From Catellatospora sichuanensis (GTDB lineage Bacteria > Actinomycetota > Actinomycetes > Mycobacteriales > Micromonosporaceae), in the NCBI RefSeq assembly GCF_007483665.1, contig NZ_ML660184.1:38922-102921 (forward strand): a stretch of DNA of 64,000 nucleotides, written 5' to 3'. Each line of letters starts with the position of its first letter. Within the stretch, counting starts at the first letter, position 1. Below the pieces are notes generated by a model, which saw only the letters and a list, made by a program, of their open reading frames with translations, was not told where the DNA came from and searched no databases. Shown here piece by piece: positions 25,537 through 35,314 of this stretch. Made by a program: the position numbers and the translations under genes.

Positions 25537-26400
25537 GTGTCGGCAACCGCGTTCGCGCTGGTCGCCGCATCGGTGCTGTGCCACGCCACGTGGAACCTGC
25601 TGTCCAAGCGGGCCGCGGTCGCGGGCACCGCCTTCGTCGCCGTGTGGTCGGTGGTCGCCGCGCTGATCTGGGCCCCGTTCGGCATCTGGGCGCTGGTCAC
25701 CGGCTGGGACGCGCTCGGCTGGGGGAGCCTGGTGCTGCTCGGCGGCGCGGCGCTGCTGCACACCGGCTACTACCTGCTGCTGCAACGCGGCTACGCCGTC
25801 GGCGACCTGTCGGTGGTCTACCCCGTCGCCCGGGGCCTGGGCCCGGTGCTGATCTGCGCCGTCGCGGTGCCGCTCTTCGACGAGGACCCCGGCCTGCTCG
25901 GCTGGGCCGGCACCCTCGCCCTGTCGGTCAGCGTCGCCCTGATCGGCAAACCCTCCCCCGGCGCCCTCAAACGCAGGGCCCCCATCCTGTACGCGCTCGC
26001 CACCGGCGTGTTCATCGCCGCGTACACCCTCTGGGACCGCAACGCGGTCGCGGTCGCCGCGCTGTCGCCGATCCTGGTCAACTGGGGTGGCGACACCGGC
26101 CGGGCGCTGCTGCTGGCGCCGTGGCTGATCCGGCACCGGGCAAGGGTGAAGCAGGTGTGGCGCGAGCACCGCCGCGAGGTGTTCGGCACCGCGATCTGCT
26201 CGCCCGGGGCGTACATGCTGGCCCTGACCGCGATGACGATGGCCCCGGTGACCGTCGTCGCCCCGCTGCGGGAGGTCAGCGTGCTGCTGGTGGTGTTCCT
26301 CGGGGCGCGGCTGCTCGGCGAGCGCGACATGTGGCGGCGGCTGATCGCCGCGCTCGGCGTGGTCGTCGGCGCGGTCGGCGTGACGCTGGGCCGCGGCTGA
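25537..26400 (+). CDS. EamA/DMT-family transporter
   Basis: A 287-residue membrane protein with ten helices in two repeated EamA halves: SATAFALVAASVLCHATWNLLSKRA opens the first, and ILYALATGVFIAAYTLWDRNAV opens the second. The loop VYPVARGLGPVLICAVAVPLFDE and the later APLREVSVLLVVFLGARLLGER are the classic duplicated motif. DMT carriers export or import metabolites; the substrate is unknown. The GTG start at 25537 is one base after the previous stop, so translation is coupled. A strong hairpin follows its stop. Confidence 0.85.
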   Translation: MSATAFALVAASVLCHATWNLLSKRAAVAGTAFVAVWSVVAALIWAPFGIWALVTGWDALGWGSLVLLGGAALLHTGYYLLLQRGYAVGDLSVVYPVARGLGPVLICAVAVPLFDEDPGLLGWAGTLALSVSVALIGKPSPGALKRRAPILYALATGVFIAAYTLWDRNAVAVAALSPILVNWGGDTGRALLLAPWLIRHRARVKQVWREHRREVFGTAICSPGAYMLALTAMTMAPVTVVAPLREVSVLLVVFLGARLLGERDMWRRLIAALGVVVGAVGVTLGRG

Positions 26401-26401
26401 C

Positions 26402-26441
26402 TTCGCGCCCGGCCGCGACCACACCCGCGGCCGGGCGCGAA
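26402..26441 (+). terminator. Strong hairpin terminator
   Basis: Perfect 16-bp arms (TTCGCGCCCGGCCGCG and complement) with an 8-base loop, directly after the EamA stop. Confidence 0.85.
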
Positions 26442-26521
26442 TCCCGGCTGACGTGCTGCTCGTCACGGGTCGGCACGGCCCGGATGACGGGACGGCGGCC
26501 CTGGTAGATCAACCGATTGAG

Positions 26522-27559
<1,038 letters not shown>

Positions 27560-27568
27560 CCCCAGTAC

Positions 27569-27618
27569 AAGGAAGGGCACCTTCTTGACGCTCCGCGTTG
27601 TGGAAGGTGCCCTTCCTG
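27569..27618 (+). repeat. Family 1 inverted repeat, copy d (terminator-like)
   Basis: CAAGGAAGGGCACCTTCTTG, then GACGCTCCGCGTTGT, then GGAAGGTGCCCTTCC. It is the reverse of copies a-c on the plus strand, which keeps the same orientation relative to its gene (asd, stop 10 bases upstream). TGACGCTCCGCG is repeated just after it. Confidence 0.8.
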
Positions 27619-27722
27619 ACGCTCCGCGCGCTTTGCCGCAGGCGACGCACGGTTCGTGCGGATGCTGTGAAGACATCGTGCAGCCAGACGCCGTCCGCCC
27701 GCCGGGTTGGTGCAATGAGGAG

Positions 27723-28133
27723 GTGACCCTCAACCCCTACCGGGCGCCACACCTTCCGGCTCGGCCGCCCGTCGCCGCGGCCTTCGAAAGCCGGGACCGT
27801 CCCGTCGCAGCGATGCCGCCCGCCGCTGCCCACCCCACGCGGCGCGTGCAGCGGGTGCGCTCCGGCATCTGGGCCGCGCTGTCGGGTCATGGCCTGGCCG
27901 TGACCCTGCCGCTGCTCCCGGCGGTCCTGGCCGGCGAGCCGGGGACGGTCTACGTCGTCACCGGCGTCGTCGCCCAGCTGCTGCTCGCCGCCGCGGTCGT
28001 CGCGCTGGGCATCGCCCGCACCGTACGCCGTGACGGCGCCAACGGCGTCGGCCTCGTCATCGGCTGGATAGCGGGCGTCCCGATCGCCGCGGTGGCCGCG
28101 ATCGCCGTCCTGATCGGGTTGACCGCCTCCTGA
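27723..28133 (+). CDS. Small membrane protein of unknown function
   Basis: About 136 residues: a Pro/Ala-rich, probably cytoplasmic N-terminal half (NPYRAPHLPARPPV), then two or three hydrophobic helices (LAVTLPLLPAVLAG, VYVVTGVVAQLLLAAAVVALGI and VGLVIGWIAGVPIAAVAAIAVLIGL) joined by a basic turn RTVRRDG. I do not recognise a family; DUF4190-like small proteins look similar. The start is uncertain: GTG 27723 sits immediately on a GAGGAG sequence, which is too close, and an ATG near 27813 is an alternative. Confidence 0.6.
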   Translation: MTLNPYRAPHLPARPPVAAAFESRDRPVAAMPPAAAHPTRRVQRVRSGIWAALSGHGLAVTLPLLPAVLAGEPGTVYVVTGVVAQLLLAAAVVALGIARTVRRDGANGVGLVIGWIAGVPIAAVAAIAVLIGLTAS

Positions 28134-28160
28134 CGAGGAGCAGGCCGGGGAGTCCGCTCG

Positions 28161-28186
28161 GCGGCGGGTCCGTCATCGCCCGCCGC
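28161..28186. terminator. Bidirectional hairpin
   Basis: GCGGCGGG / CCCGCCGC arms with a 10-base loop, between convergent stops at 28133 and 28258. Confidence 0.65.
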
Positions 28187-28257
28187 TGCGCGAGCACGCA
28201 CCGAGGCAGTCGGCAAGCACGGCGGCGAGCAGGCGCTCCGTGACCGCCGCCGACGGT

Positions 28258-28710
28258 TCACGGCAGCAGCGCCTGCTCGATATGGCCGCCGGTCAGGCCC
28301 CCGACAGGATCGACGTGGACGAGCCGGGTCGGTGCGCGCCTGCTCGCGGCCCACTCGTGGGCGGCCGCGCTGTGCAGATCGTCGAACCACACCAGGGGGC
28401 GGTCGGCGACCCAGGGGGCGATCCCGAGCAGCTTGTCCTGGTGGCTGCCGGGCGGCCCCGCGCAGGGGATCACCGGCAACTGCGGCAGTCCCAGCAGCGG
28501 GGCGAGCAGCCGGTTCGCCTCGTGCTCCCAGTAGGTGGCCCAGACCAGCTCATAGCGGGTGGACAGCCGCAGCAGCAGCGGACCGTGCTCGCGCCGCAGC
28601 CGCACCAGCTCCCCGGGGAACAGCTCGTGCTCGGTGTAGCCGGGCGGGCAGGCGGCCGAGCCGTGCGGGTTGAGCACGCCGTCGACGTCGATCAGCGCCA
28701 GGGCCTTCAC
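28258..28710 (-). CDS. HAD-like hydrolase domain protein (Swiss-army-knife RNA-repair-associated type)
   Basis: A 150-residue HAD fold. Motif I is KALALIDVDGVLNPHGSA with the DxD nucleophile; ELVWATYWEHEANRLLAPLLGLP supplies the Thr region, and PLVWFDDLHSAAAHEW carries the acidic metal-binding motif. The sequence matches the small HAD family first noted in multidomain RNA-repair proteins; in actinomycetes it usually occurs alone and its substrate is unknown. The GTG start at 28710 overlaps the stop of the upstream acetyltransferase gene (GTGA), so the two are translationally coupled. Confidence 0.83.
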   Translation of the reverse strand: MKALALIDVDGVLNPHGSAACPPGYTEHELFPGELVRLRREHGPLLLRLSTRYELVWATYWEHEANRLLAPLLGLPQLPVIPCAGPPGSHQDKLLGIAPWVADRPLVWFDDLHSAAAHEWAASRRAPTRLVHVDPVGGLTGGHIEQALLP

Positions 28711-29195
28711 AGCGGCCTGCGCATCGCGATCCGGGGGCCGAGATCGTCCAGACCGAGCGCCGCCTCGTGGCGGCGGATCTCCCGCAGGCCGGGGCTGAGG
28801 TCGGTGACCGGCAGGAAGCCGCGACCCTCGTAGAACGGGCCGTTCCACGCGATCTCCGCGAAGGTCGTCAGCGTGACGGCCCGGTAGCCCGATCGCGCCG
28901 CCCAGTCGCAGGCGGCTTCGAGCAGCGCGGTGCCGACACCCCGGCCGCCGTGGTCGGAATGGACCGACAGCTGCTCCAGGTGGGCCTGCCCGTCGACCCG
29001 GCCCAGCCGGGCGAACCCCACCGGCGGATCCCCGACGACGAGCACGCATTCCGCCGCAGCCAGCTCCTCTACGCTGCCGGGCGGCGGCAGCGGGCCCATG
29101 CCGGTCCCGTCGAACACCCGGTCGGCGGCCAACTCCACCTCCACCAGCAGCGGCAACTCGGCCACAGTCGCCGCCCGCACCTGATGACCGCCCAT
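28707..29195 (-). CDS. GNAT family N-acetyltransferase
   Basis: A 162-residue acetyltransferase. The acetyl-CoA motif A is HLEQLSVHSDHGGRGVGTALLEAA, with the pyrophosphate-binding loop at HGGRGVG; motif B follows as YRAVTLTTFAEIAWNGPFYEGRGF. The acceptor is unknown. The ATG at 29195 is close to a GGGGGCAGG sequence that is short on spacing, so a GTG six codons later is possible. It is the first gene of a two-gene unit with the HAD protein. Confidence 0.86.
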   Translation of the reverse strand: MGGHQVRAATVAELPLLVEVELAADRVFDGTGMGPLPPPGSVEELAAAECVLVVGDPPVGFARLGRVDGQAHLEQLSVHSDHGGRGVGTALLEAACDWAARSGYRAVTLTTFAEIAWNGPFYEGRGFLPVTDLSPGLREIRRHEAALGLDDLGPRIAMRRPL

Positions 29196-29300
29196 CCTGC
29201 CCCCGAACGCCCCGCGCCGAAAAAGCCGACCCTATGACACCCCTCCCGGCAGCGTCTCCCGGTTATCCCGGTGGCACCCCAGGCGGCCGTCGACAGCGAC

Positions 29301-29360
29301 GATCGCTGTTTCGTGCCGAAAAGTAAGGTCCACCGCACTTTTCGACACGAAACAGCGATC
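29301..29360. repeat. Family 3 long inverted repeat, copy i
   Basis: Arms 29301-29324 (GATCGCTGTTTCGTGCCGAA...) and 29337-29360 pair in 23 of 24 positions, with a 12-base loop. It lies downstream of the oligopeptide ABC operon. A second copy is at 42197. Confidence 0.8.
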
Positions 29361-29402
29361 ATCAGCCCGTCCCGCCGCGTGGCAGCTCCGGCGGGCCGCG
29401 GG

Positions 29403-30446
29403 TCAGACGGACATGAGCCCGGTCGGCGAACCTCCAGCCGCGCCGGCGATGCCGTCGCCGATGTGGCCGGACAGCAGGCAGGCGGCGGCGTGCGGGCCGT
29501 GCAGCGGCAGCACCGGCAGGGTCTCGCCGACGCAGCGCTCGGCGATGCCGGCCCGCTGCGCAAGGCCGCTCGCCAGCGCCGGGCAGCGCGGGTGGAAGCG
29601 GCAGCCCGGCGGGATCCGCGACGGGTCCGGCGACTCGCCGGACAGGATCACGGGGGTACGCCCCGTCGCCTCCGGCAGCACCGACAGCAGCGCCGCGGTG
29701 TACGGGTGCTTCGGCGCGGCGAGCACCTGCTCCGTCCGGCCGACCTCGACGATGCGGCCGAGATACATCACCGCCAGCCGATCGGCGATGTTCCAGGCCA
29801 GGCCGAGATCGTGCGTGACCACCAGCACGGACAGGCCAAGCTCGTCGCGCAGCGACAGCAGCAGCGCCAGGATCTCGCCGCGCACCGACGCGTCCAGGGA
29901 CGCCACCGGCTCGTCAGCGATGATCAGCTCGGGTTCCAGCACCAGGGCGCCGGCGATGACGACGCGCTGGCGCTGGCCGCCGGACAGCTCGTGCGGATAC
30001 CGCTGGAAGAAGCGCTCCGCGGGCCGCAGCCCGGCCTGCGACAGCGCCTTGGCGACCAGCTCACGCTCGTTGCCGGGCACCTTGTGGATGCGCAAACCCT
30101 CGGCTACGGCCTCGTACACGGTGCGGCGCGGGTTGAGCGCGCCGGTCGGGTCCTGCAGCACCAGCTGGACCTTGCGGCGCAGCGCCTTCAGACCGCGGCT
30201 GCTGTAGTCCAGCGGCCTGCCGTGGTGCAGCACCTGGCCCTCGTACGGCCGCTGCAGGCCCAGCAGGGTACGGGCCAGCGTCGTCTTGCCGCTGCCCGAC
30301 TCCCCGGCCAGCGCCACGATCTGCCCCTTGTCGACGGACAGCTCGACCCCGTCCACCGCGCGCACCGGCGGCACGCCCTTGCCGCGGCCACCGAACCCGA
30401 CGTGCAGGTTCCGCGCCTCCAGCACCGGATGCAGGGAGACACTCAT
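29403..30446 (-). CDS. Oligopeptide ABC transporter ATP-binding protein (OppF/DppF type)
   Basis: 347 residues; one of the two ATPases of a peptide/nickel-type importer. Walker A GESGSGKTT, signature HELSGGQRQRVVIAGAL, Walker B LIIADEPVASLDAS, and the H-loop VVTHDLG are present. The C-terminal oligopeptide-transporter extension includes the Cys-containing CRFHPRCPALA, the motif that binds an iron-sulfur cluster in some members. The start ATG 30446 overlaps the previous stop as ATGA; upstream codons in the same frame lie inside the neighbour gene. It is last in the operon. Confidence 0.9.
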   Translation of the reverse strand: MSVSLHPVLEARNLHVGFGGRGKGVPPVRAVDGVELSVDKGQIVALAGESGSGKTTLARTLLGLQRPYEGQVLHHGRPLDYSSRGLKALRRKVQLVLQDPTGALNPRRTVYEAVAEGLRIHKVPGNERELVAKALSQAGLRPAERFFQRYPHELSGGQRQRVVIAGALVLEPELIIADEPVASLDASVRGEILALLLSLRDELGLSVLVVTHDLGLAWNIADRLAVMYLGRIVEVGRTEQVLAAPKHPYTAALLSVLPEATGRTPVILSGESPDPSRIPPGCRFHPRCPALASGLAQRAGIAERCVGETLPVLPLHGPHAAACLLSGHIGDGIAGAAGGSPTGLMSV

Positions 30447-31495
30447 GCTGACACCCCAACGTGTACACAGGCGGCGCTGCGCTCGGTGTCGACCGTGCGC
30501 AGCCGGATGTCGTACTCGACGCACTCCGCCACGGCGACCGGGCAGCGCGGCGCGAACGCGCACCCGCCGCCCAGCTCGCGCGGGTCCGGCGGGTCACCGG
30601 GCAGCCCCCGCGGCGCACGGCGCGAGGCCATGTCGCCGATCACCGGGAACGCCGCGGCCAGCGCCTGGGCGTACGGGTGGGCGGCGTCGGCGAACAGCCG
30701 GTGCCCCGGCCCCTGCTCGACGATCCGGCCCGCGTACATCACGGCGACGCGGTCACAGGTCGACGCGAGCACCGACAGGTCGTGGCTGATCAGGATGAGG
30801 CCGACGCCCCGCTCCTGGACCAGCTGCTTGAGCAGGGTCAGCACCTGGGCCTGCACCATCACGTCGAGCGCGGTGGTCGGCTCGTCCGCGATGATCAGCT
30901 GCGGCGAGCAGGCCAGCGCCATGGCGATCATGACGCGCTGCTTCTGCCCGCCGGACAGCTCGTGCGGATACGACTCAGCCCGCCACGCGGGCACGCCCAC
31001 CTGCTCCAGCAGCTCGCCGACCTGCTTGCGGGCGGTGGCCGCGGACGCCTTCGGAGCGTGCAGCAGAATCGCCTCGGCGATCTGGCGGCCGACGCTGCGC
31101 ACCGGGTTGAGCGCGTGCATAGCGCCCTGGAAGACGATCGACGCCTCGTTCCAGCGCACCGCGCGCAGCTGTCCCCAGCTCATCTTCAGCACGTCGCTGC
31201 CGTTGAGCAGGATCTCGCCGGACACCTCGGCGTTGCCGGGCAGCAGCCGCAGCATCGCGCCCGCCAGGGTCGACTTGCCACAGCCGGACTCCCCGGCCAG
31301 CCCGAGCGTCTCCCCCGCTGCGAGCGTGAGATCCACCCCGCGCACGGCGGGCAGCGGCACGCCCCGGTCGCGGTAGGACACCCGCAGGTCCCTGATCTCC
31401 AGCAGGCCGGGGGCACCCGCGGTCCGCGCGTGCGGAACCCGTGCCTGTGTACCACTGTCCGGCTGCGCTTGCGGGGCTCGCTGCTCGCCGTTCAT
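30443..31495 (-). CDS. Oligopeptide ABC transporter ATP-binding protein (OppD/DppD type)
   Basis: 350 residues. An N-terminal tail of about 30 residues precedes the ATPase: Walker A GESGCGKST, signature HELSGGQKQRVMIAMAL, Walker B LIIADEPTTALDV, H-loop LISHDLSVL. The C-terminal extension again has a Cys motif (GGCAFAPRCPVAVAECV). It pairs with the downstream OppF-type subunit and the two permeases. The ATG 31495 overlaps the permease stop (ATGA). Confidence 0.9.
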   Translation of the reverse strand: MNGEQRAPQAQPDSGTQARVPHARTAGAPGLLEIRDLRVSYRDRGVPLPAVRGVDLTLAAGETLGLAGESGCGKSTLAGAMLRLLPGNAEVSGEILLNGSDVLKMSWGQLRAVRWNEASIVFQGAMHALNPVRSVGRQIAEAILLHAPKASAATARKQVGELLEQVGVPAWRAESYPHELSGGQKQRVMIAMALACSPQLIIADEPTTALDVMVQAQVLTLLKQLVQERGVGLILISHDLSVLASTCDRVAVMYAGRIVEQGPGHRLFADAAHPYAQALAAAFPVIGDMASRRAPRGLPGDPPDPRELGGGCAFAPRCPVAVAECVEYDIRLRTVDTERSAACVHVGVSA

Positions 31496-32379
31496 GATCT
31501 GCCCTCCAGCCGCGGGTCGAGGATGCGTTCCAGGGCGCGGCCGCACATGTTGAAGGCGCGGACCACCAGCACCACGGCGACGCCGGGGCCGAGCACCCAC
31601 CACCAGGCGCCGCGGTCGATCGCGCCGAGGGCGTACGCCTCGTCGAGCACCCGCCCCCAGGAGACCCGCAGCGGATCGCCGAGGCCGAGGAACGACAGCG
31701 TGGTCTCGGCGATGATCGCGATGGACACGGTCAGCGTGGTGTTGGCCAGCACCAGCGGCATCACGTTGGGCAGCACGTGCCGGGACATCTGGTGCCAGTG
31801 CCCGCCGCCCAGCGCCCTGGCCCGCTCCAGGTAGGGGCGGGCCTCGATGGCCATGGTCTGCGCCCGCACCAGCCGTGCCGTGCCCGACCAGGACGTCACG
31901 CCGATCACGATGATGACCGCGATCAGCTTGGGCACGTCCGGCGGGAACACCGTCGCCAGCACGATGGCCAGCGGCAGGTACGGGATCACCAGGAACCACT
32001 CGGTGAACCTGTTCAGCGCCCCGCCGAACAGGCCGCTGAAGTGCCCCGACGCGATGCCGATCAGGGTGCCCAGCAGCATCGAGATGACGGTGGCGGCGAG
32101 ACCTACCAGCAGCGTCACCTGGCTGCCGTGGATGACCATGGTCAGCACGGAGCGGCCGGCGTGGTCGGTGCCGAGCGGGTAGTCCCACGACGGCGCGGCT
32201 GCGAGCGGACCGTCGGCCTTGGTGACCTCCAGCCCCGCGGGGTCGGCCAGCAGCGACGCGAAGATCGCCACCAGCCCGAACAGGGTCAGCACGATCAGGC
32301 CGGACATGCCCTCGCGGTCGCGCAGGAAGGCCCGCCACGGGCTGCTGCGCCGCCGCGAGGCGGCTGCCGGAGCGCTCAT
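31492..32379 (-). CDS. Oligopeptide ABC transporter permease (OppC/DppC type)
   Basis: 295 residues with six helices. An N-terminal cytoplasmic segment and helix are followed by the external PLGTDHAGRSVLTMVIHGSQ motif typical of DppC, and the EAA loop reads EARPYLERARALGGGHWHQMSRHVLPN. The start is ATG 32379, which overlaps the upstream permease stop by four bases. Confidence 0.9.
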   Translation of the reverse strand: MSAPAAASRRRSSPWRAFLRDREGMSGLIVLTLFGLVAIFASLLADPAGLEVTKADGPLAAAPSWDYPLGTDHAGRSVLTMVIHGSQVTLLVGLAATVISMLLGTLIGIASGHFSGLFGGALNRFTEWFLVIPYLPLAIVLATVFPPDVPKLIAVIIVIGVTSWSGTARLVRAQTMAIEARPYLERARALGGGHWHQMSRHVLPNVMPLVLANTTLTVSIAIIAETTLSFLGLGDPLRVSWGRVLDEAYALGAIDRGAWWWVLGPGVAVVLVVRAFNMCGRALERILDPRLEGRS

Positions 32380-33389
32380 GAGGCACGCACCCGGGGGTCG
32401 AGCACCGGCATCAGCAGGTCGGCGACGAGGTTCATGATGATCACTCCTGCCGAGAAGACCAGGAAGAGGCCCTGCAGCAGCGGGATGTCCGGGCCGCGCA
32501 GCGCGTCGTAGGTGAGCCGGCCCAGGCCCGGCCAGGAGAACACGGTCTCCACCGTGATCGCCCCCGCCACGACGAAGCCCATGCTCAGGAAGAACAGCGT
32601 CATCGACGGCAGCAGCGCGTTGGGCATCGCGTGGCGGCGCATGACCAGGTCGTCGCGCAGCCCCTTGGCCCGCGCGGTGGTGAGGTAGTCGGCCCGCCGC
32701 TCGTCCAGGATCGACGACCGCATGATCAGGGAGTACTCGGCGACGTAGACGACGGCGAGCACGGTCACCGGCAGCACCATGTGCCAGAGCACGTCCAGCC
32801 AGGCGGGCAGGGTCGAGCGGGGGTCGTTCATGCCCCGGGTGGGGAAGATGCCGTACCGGTTGAGGAACACCAGCAGCACCAGGCCGAGCAGCCATTCGGG
32901 CATCGAGTAGAAGGTGACCGCGGCGTTCGAGCTGAGCTTGTCGAAGCGGCTGCCCTGCCGCCAGCCGGCCCGCGCGCCCAGCCACACCCCGAGCACCGCG
33001 GCGATGACCAGCGCCGTGCCGGACAGCAGCACGGTCGGCCAGAGCCGCTCCATGATCACATCGGTGACCTCGGCGTGCTGGCTGAACGAGACGCCGAGGT
33101 CGCCGCTGAGCACGCTCTCGACGTACTTGCCGAAGGCGACCGTCCAGTGGTCGTTGAGGCCGAGCCGTTCCCGCAGCTCGCGCAGCGCCTCCGGGTCGGC
33201 GTTGCGCCCGCGCGGGGCGAAGGCCTTGGCCGGGTCGCCGGGCAGCACCCGGAAGAGGAAGAAGTTGACCACCACCACGAAGGCCAGCATCAGCAGCGCC
33301 GAGCCGAGCTTGCGCAGCACGAACAGCGGCGAGGGGAGCCGGGAGGGCCGGCGCGTCACCGCGCCGGCCCCGCTGGACGGGCCGGTCAT
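32376..33389 (-). CDS. Oligopeptide ABC transporter permease (OppB/DppB type)
   Basis: 337 residues. The first helix is followed by the conserved FRVLPGDPAKAFA and LRERLGLNDHWTVAFGKYVESVLSGDLGVSF; the EAA loop is RRADYLTTARAKGLRDDLVMRRHAMPN. These are diagnostic of the B-type peptide permease. The start ATG 33389 overlaps the binding-protein stop as ATGA, so all five genes of the operon are chained by the same 4-base overlap. Confidence 0.9.
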   Translation of the reverse strand: MTGPSSGAGAVTRRPSRLPSPLFVLRKLGSALLMLAFVVVVNFFLFRVLPGDPAKAFAPRGRNADPEALRELRERLGLNDHWTVAFGKYVESVLSGDLGVSFSQHAEVTDVIMERLWPTVLLSGTALVIAAVLGVWLGARAGWRQGSRFDKLSSNAAVTFYSMPEWLLGLVLLVFLNRYGIFPTRGMNDPRSTLPAWLDVLWHMVLPVTVLAVVYVAEYSLIMRSSILDERRADYLTTARAKGLRDDLVMRRHAMPNALLPSMTLFFLSMGFVVAGAITVETVFSWPGLGRLTYDALRGPDIPLLQGLFLVFSAGVIIMNLVADLLMPVLDPRVRAS

Positions 33390-35266
33390 TCCCGGTCGTC
33401 CGCGTTCTTGCGTCGCGCCAGCACCAGCACCACGCCGGCCACGATCACCAGCAGCACCACGCCGCCGACGACGTAGAGCACGACGCCCGGGCCGGAGTCT
33501 TCGTCGGCCGGCCGCTCGGCCACCGGCATGATGTTGCGGTAGCTGTGCGTGCCGTACTGGAAGGCGAGGATGCCGCCCTGGGACGGCTGCGGCACGAAGC
33601 CGGTGAACCGGTCCGACCGGTACGCCTCGGTCTGGTTGTAGTAGTACGTCAGCGAGTAGGCCACGTCGTCGTACAGGATCTGCTGCGCCTGCTTGATGAC
33701 CTCGGCCCGGGCCTTGGCGTCGATCATGGTCTGCTGCTGGGCGTAGAGCTTGTCGAACGCCTCGTTGCAGTAGAAGCTGTCCGACCAGCCCGCCGCGATC
33801 TCGCCGTCCTCTTCGTAGGACCGCTGGTCGCAGGTCATCACGGAGAGCTGGAAGTCGGGGTCGGGCTCGACGACCCAGCCCCACTCGAACAGGTCGAACT
33901 CGCCCTTGCCGAGCACCGCGGTCAGGTTGTCCTCGCTCATGATCGACACGACCGCGTCGATGCCGATCTCCTTGAGCCAGGAGCGCACGTACTCGACGCT
34001 CTGCTTGGAGTACTCGGAGCTGTCCCGGCCGAAGAGGCGGAACTTCAGCGCTTTGCCGCCCTTGGCCCGGATGCCGTCGGCGCCCTTGGCATAACCGGCC
34101 GCGTCCAGGATCGAGTTCGCCTTGGCCAGGTCGAACGCGCGCTCGGCCGAGCCGGGATTCCAGTGCGTGTCGGCGTAGATCGGCGGGATGACCCCGGTGG
34201 CCGTGGTGCCGTGACCGCTGAGCACCTTCGACACCAGCGTCTTGCGGTCGATCGCGTGGTCGATGGCGAGCCGGACCTGCTTGTCCTTGAGCGCCGGGTG
34301 GCCGTCGCCGATCGCCTTGCCGTCGGTCGTCGCGGCGCCGAGGTTGTAGCCGATCTCGTTGAAGCCGTAGTACTTGGCGTCGTTGACGGTGATGCCGGGC
34401 GTGTTCACCAGCGTGTCGGCGATGGCCGCGGGCAGGTCCTGGGCCATGTCGATCTCGCCCTGCTTCAGCGCCTGGGACAGCGCCGAGTCGTCGGCGAACA
34501 CCGTGAAGATCAGCTCATCGATCTTGGGCGCGCCCGCGAAGTGCTGCTTGTTGGCCGAGAACCGGTAGAACTGGCCCTTCTTCGCCTCGGCCAGCTGGAA
34601 CGGGCCGGAGCCGACCACGTTCTTGTCGTTGGCGAACGTCCCGGCGTCCTTGGCGCTGATCTTCGACCAGACGTGCTCCGGAAGGATCGGCACGGCGAGC
34701 CGCAGCATGATCGGGCTGGGGTTCTCGGTCTCCATCACGACGGTGTGGTCGTCGGTGGCACTGATCTTCGTGATGTTGTCGACGTAGTTGCTGTACTGGC
34801 CGTTGGCCGTCTCGTCGTCCTTGGCCCGCTGGAACGTGTAGACCACGTCCTTGGCGGTCAGGTCGACGCCGTCGGACCACTTCACGCCCTTGCGGATGTG
34901 GAACGTCCAGGTCTTGCCGTCCGCCGAGGTCTCCCACTTCTCCGCCAGCCACGGCTCCGGGGAGAAGTCGCCCGCGCTGGAGGTGGTGAGGTAGTCGTAC
35001 ATCAGCTGGTAGGTCTCGAACGCGCTGGCCACGACGCCCACGTACGGGTTGAGCGAGTCGATGTCCTGCTTCACGCCGATGACGAAGCTGGTCTTGCTGC
35101 GTTGCGCGGAGGAGCCCGGGGTGGGCGTCCCGTCGGCGGCGGCAGGCGAGGCGAGAGCGCCGAGGGCCGTCAGCGCGGCCGCGGCCGCCAACGCCACCCC
35201 GGCACGCAAACGGCGCACTGACTGATTGGTCAACCAGGATCTGGGAGCAGAAGGGGTGCTGCTCAT
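33386..35266 (-). CDS. Peptide-binding protein (SBP family 5) with a C-terminal membrane anchor
   Basis: 626 residues. The Sec signal ends near SPAAADG and has no lipobox Cys. The family 5 fold shows LNPYVGV, FHIRKGVKWSDGVDLTAKDVVYTF and GSGPFQLAEAKKGQFYRFSAN. Instead of a lipid anchor, the protein ends in a hydrophobic helix (GVVLYVVGGVVLLVIVAGV) and a basic tail RRKNADDRE, so it is probably held by its C terminus. The start ATG 35266 has AAGGAGAG five bases upstream. It is first in the operon and divergent from an oligopeptidase, consistent with peptide uptake followed by cleavage. Confidence 0.9.
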   Translation of the reverse strand: MSSTPSAPRSWLTNQSVRRLRAGVALAAAAALTALGALASPAAADGTPTPGSSAQRSKTSFVIGVKQDIDSLNPYVGVVASAFETYQLMYDYLTTSSAGDFSPEPWLAEKWETSADGKTWTFHIRKGVKWSDGVDLTAKDVVYTFQRAKDDETANGQYSNYVDNITKISATDDHTVVMETENPSPIMLRLAVPILPEHVWSKISAKDAGTFANDKNVVGSGPFQLAEAKKGQFYRFSANKQHFAGAPKIDELIFTVFADDSALSQALKQGEIDMAQDLPAAIADTLVNTPGITVNDAKYYGFNEIGYNLGAATTDGKAIGDGHPALKDKQVRLAIDHAIDRKTLVSKVLSGHGTTATGVIPPIYADTHWNPGSAERAFDLAKANSILDAAGYAKGADGIRAKGGKALKFRLFGRDSSEYSKQSVEYVRSWLKEIGIDAVVSIMSEDNLTAVLGKGEFDLFEWGWVVEPDPDFQLSVMTCDQRSYEEDGEIAAGWSDSFYCNEAFDKLYAQQQTMIDAKARAEVIKQAQQILYDDVAYSLTYYYNQTEAYRSDRFTGFVPQPSQGGILAFQYGTHSYRNIMPVAERPADEDSGPGVVLYVVGGVVLLVIVAGVVLVLARRKNADDRE

Positions 35267-35277
35267 CGGTTCTCTCC

Positions 35278-35314
35278 TTGGTGCCCGGGGGCGTGGCGGG
35301 TATGGTGCCCGGTC
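35278..35314 (+). promoter_or_regulatory. Candidate promoter of the oligopeptidase gene
   Basis: TTGGTG (35278-35283), 17 bases, TATGGT (35301-35306), then 8 bases to ATG 35315, with no ribosome site: consistent with a leaderless message. It shares the 48-base intergenic region with the binding-protein gene. Confidence 0.5.
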
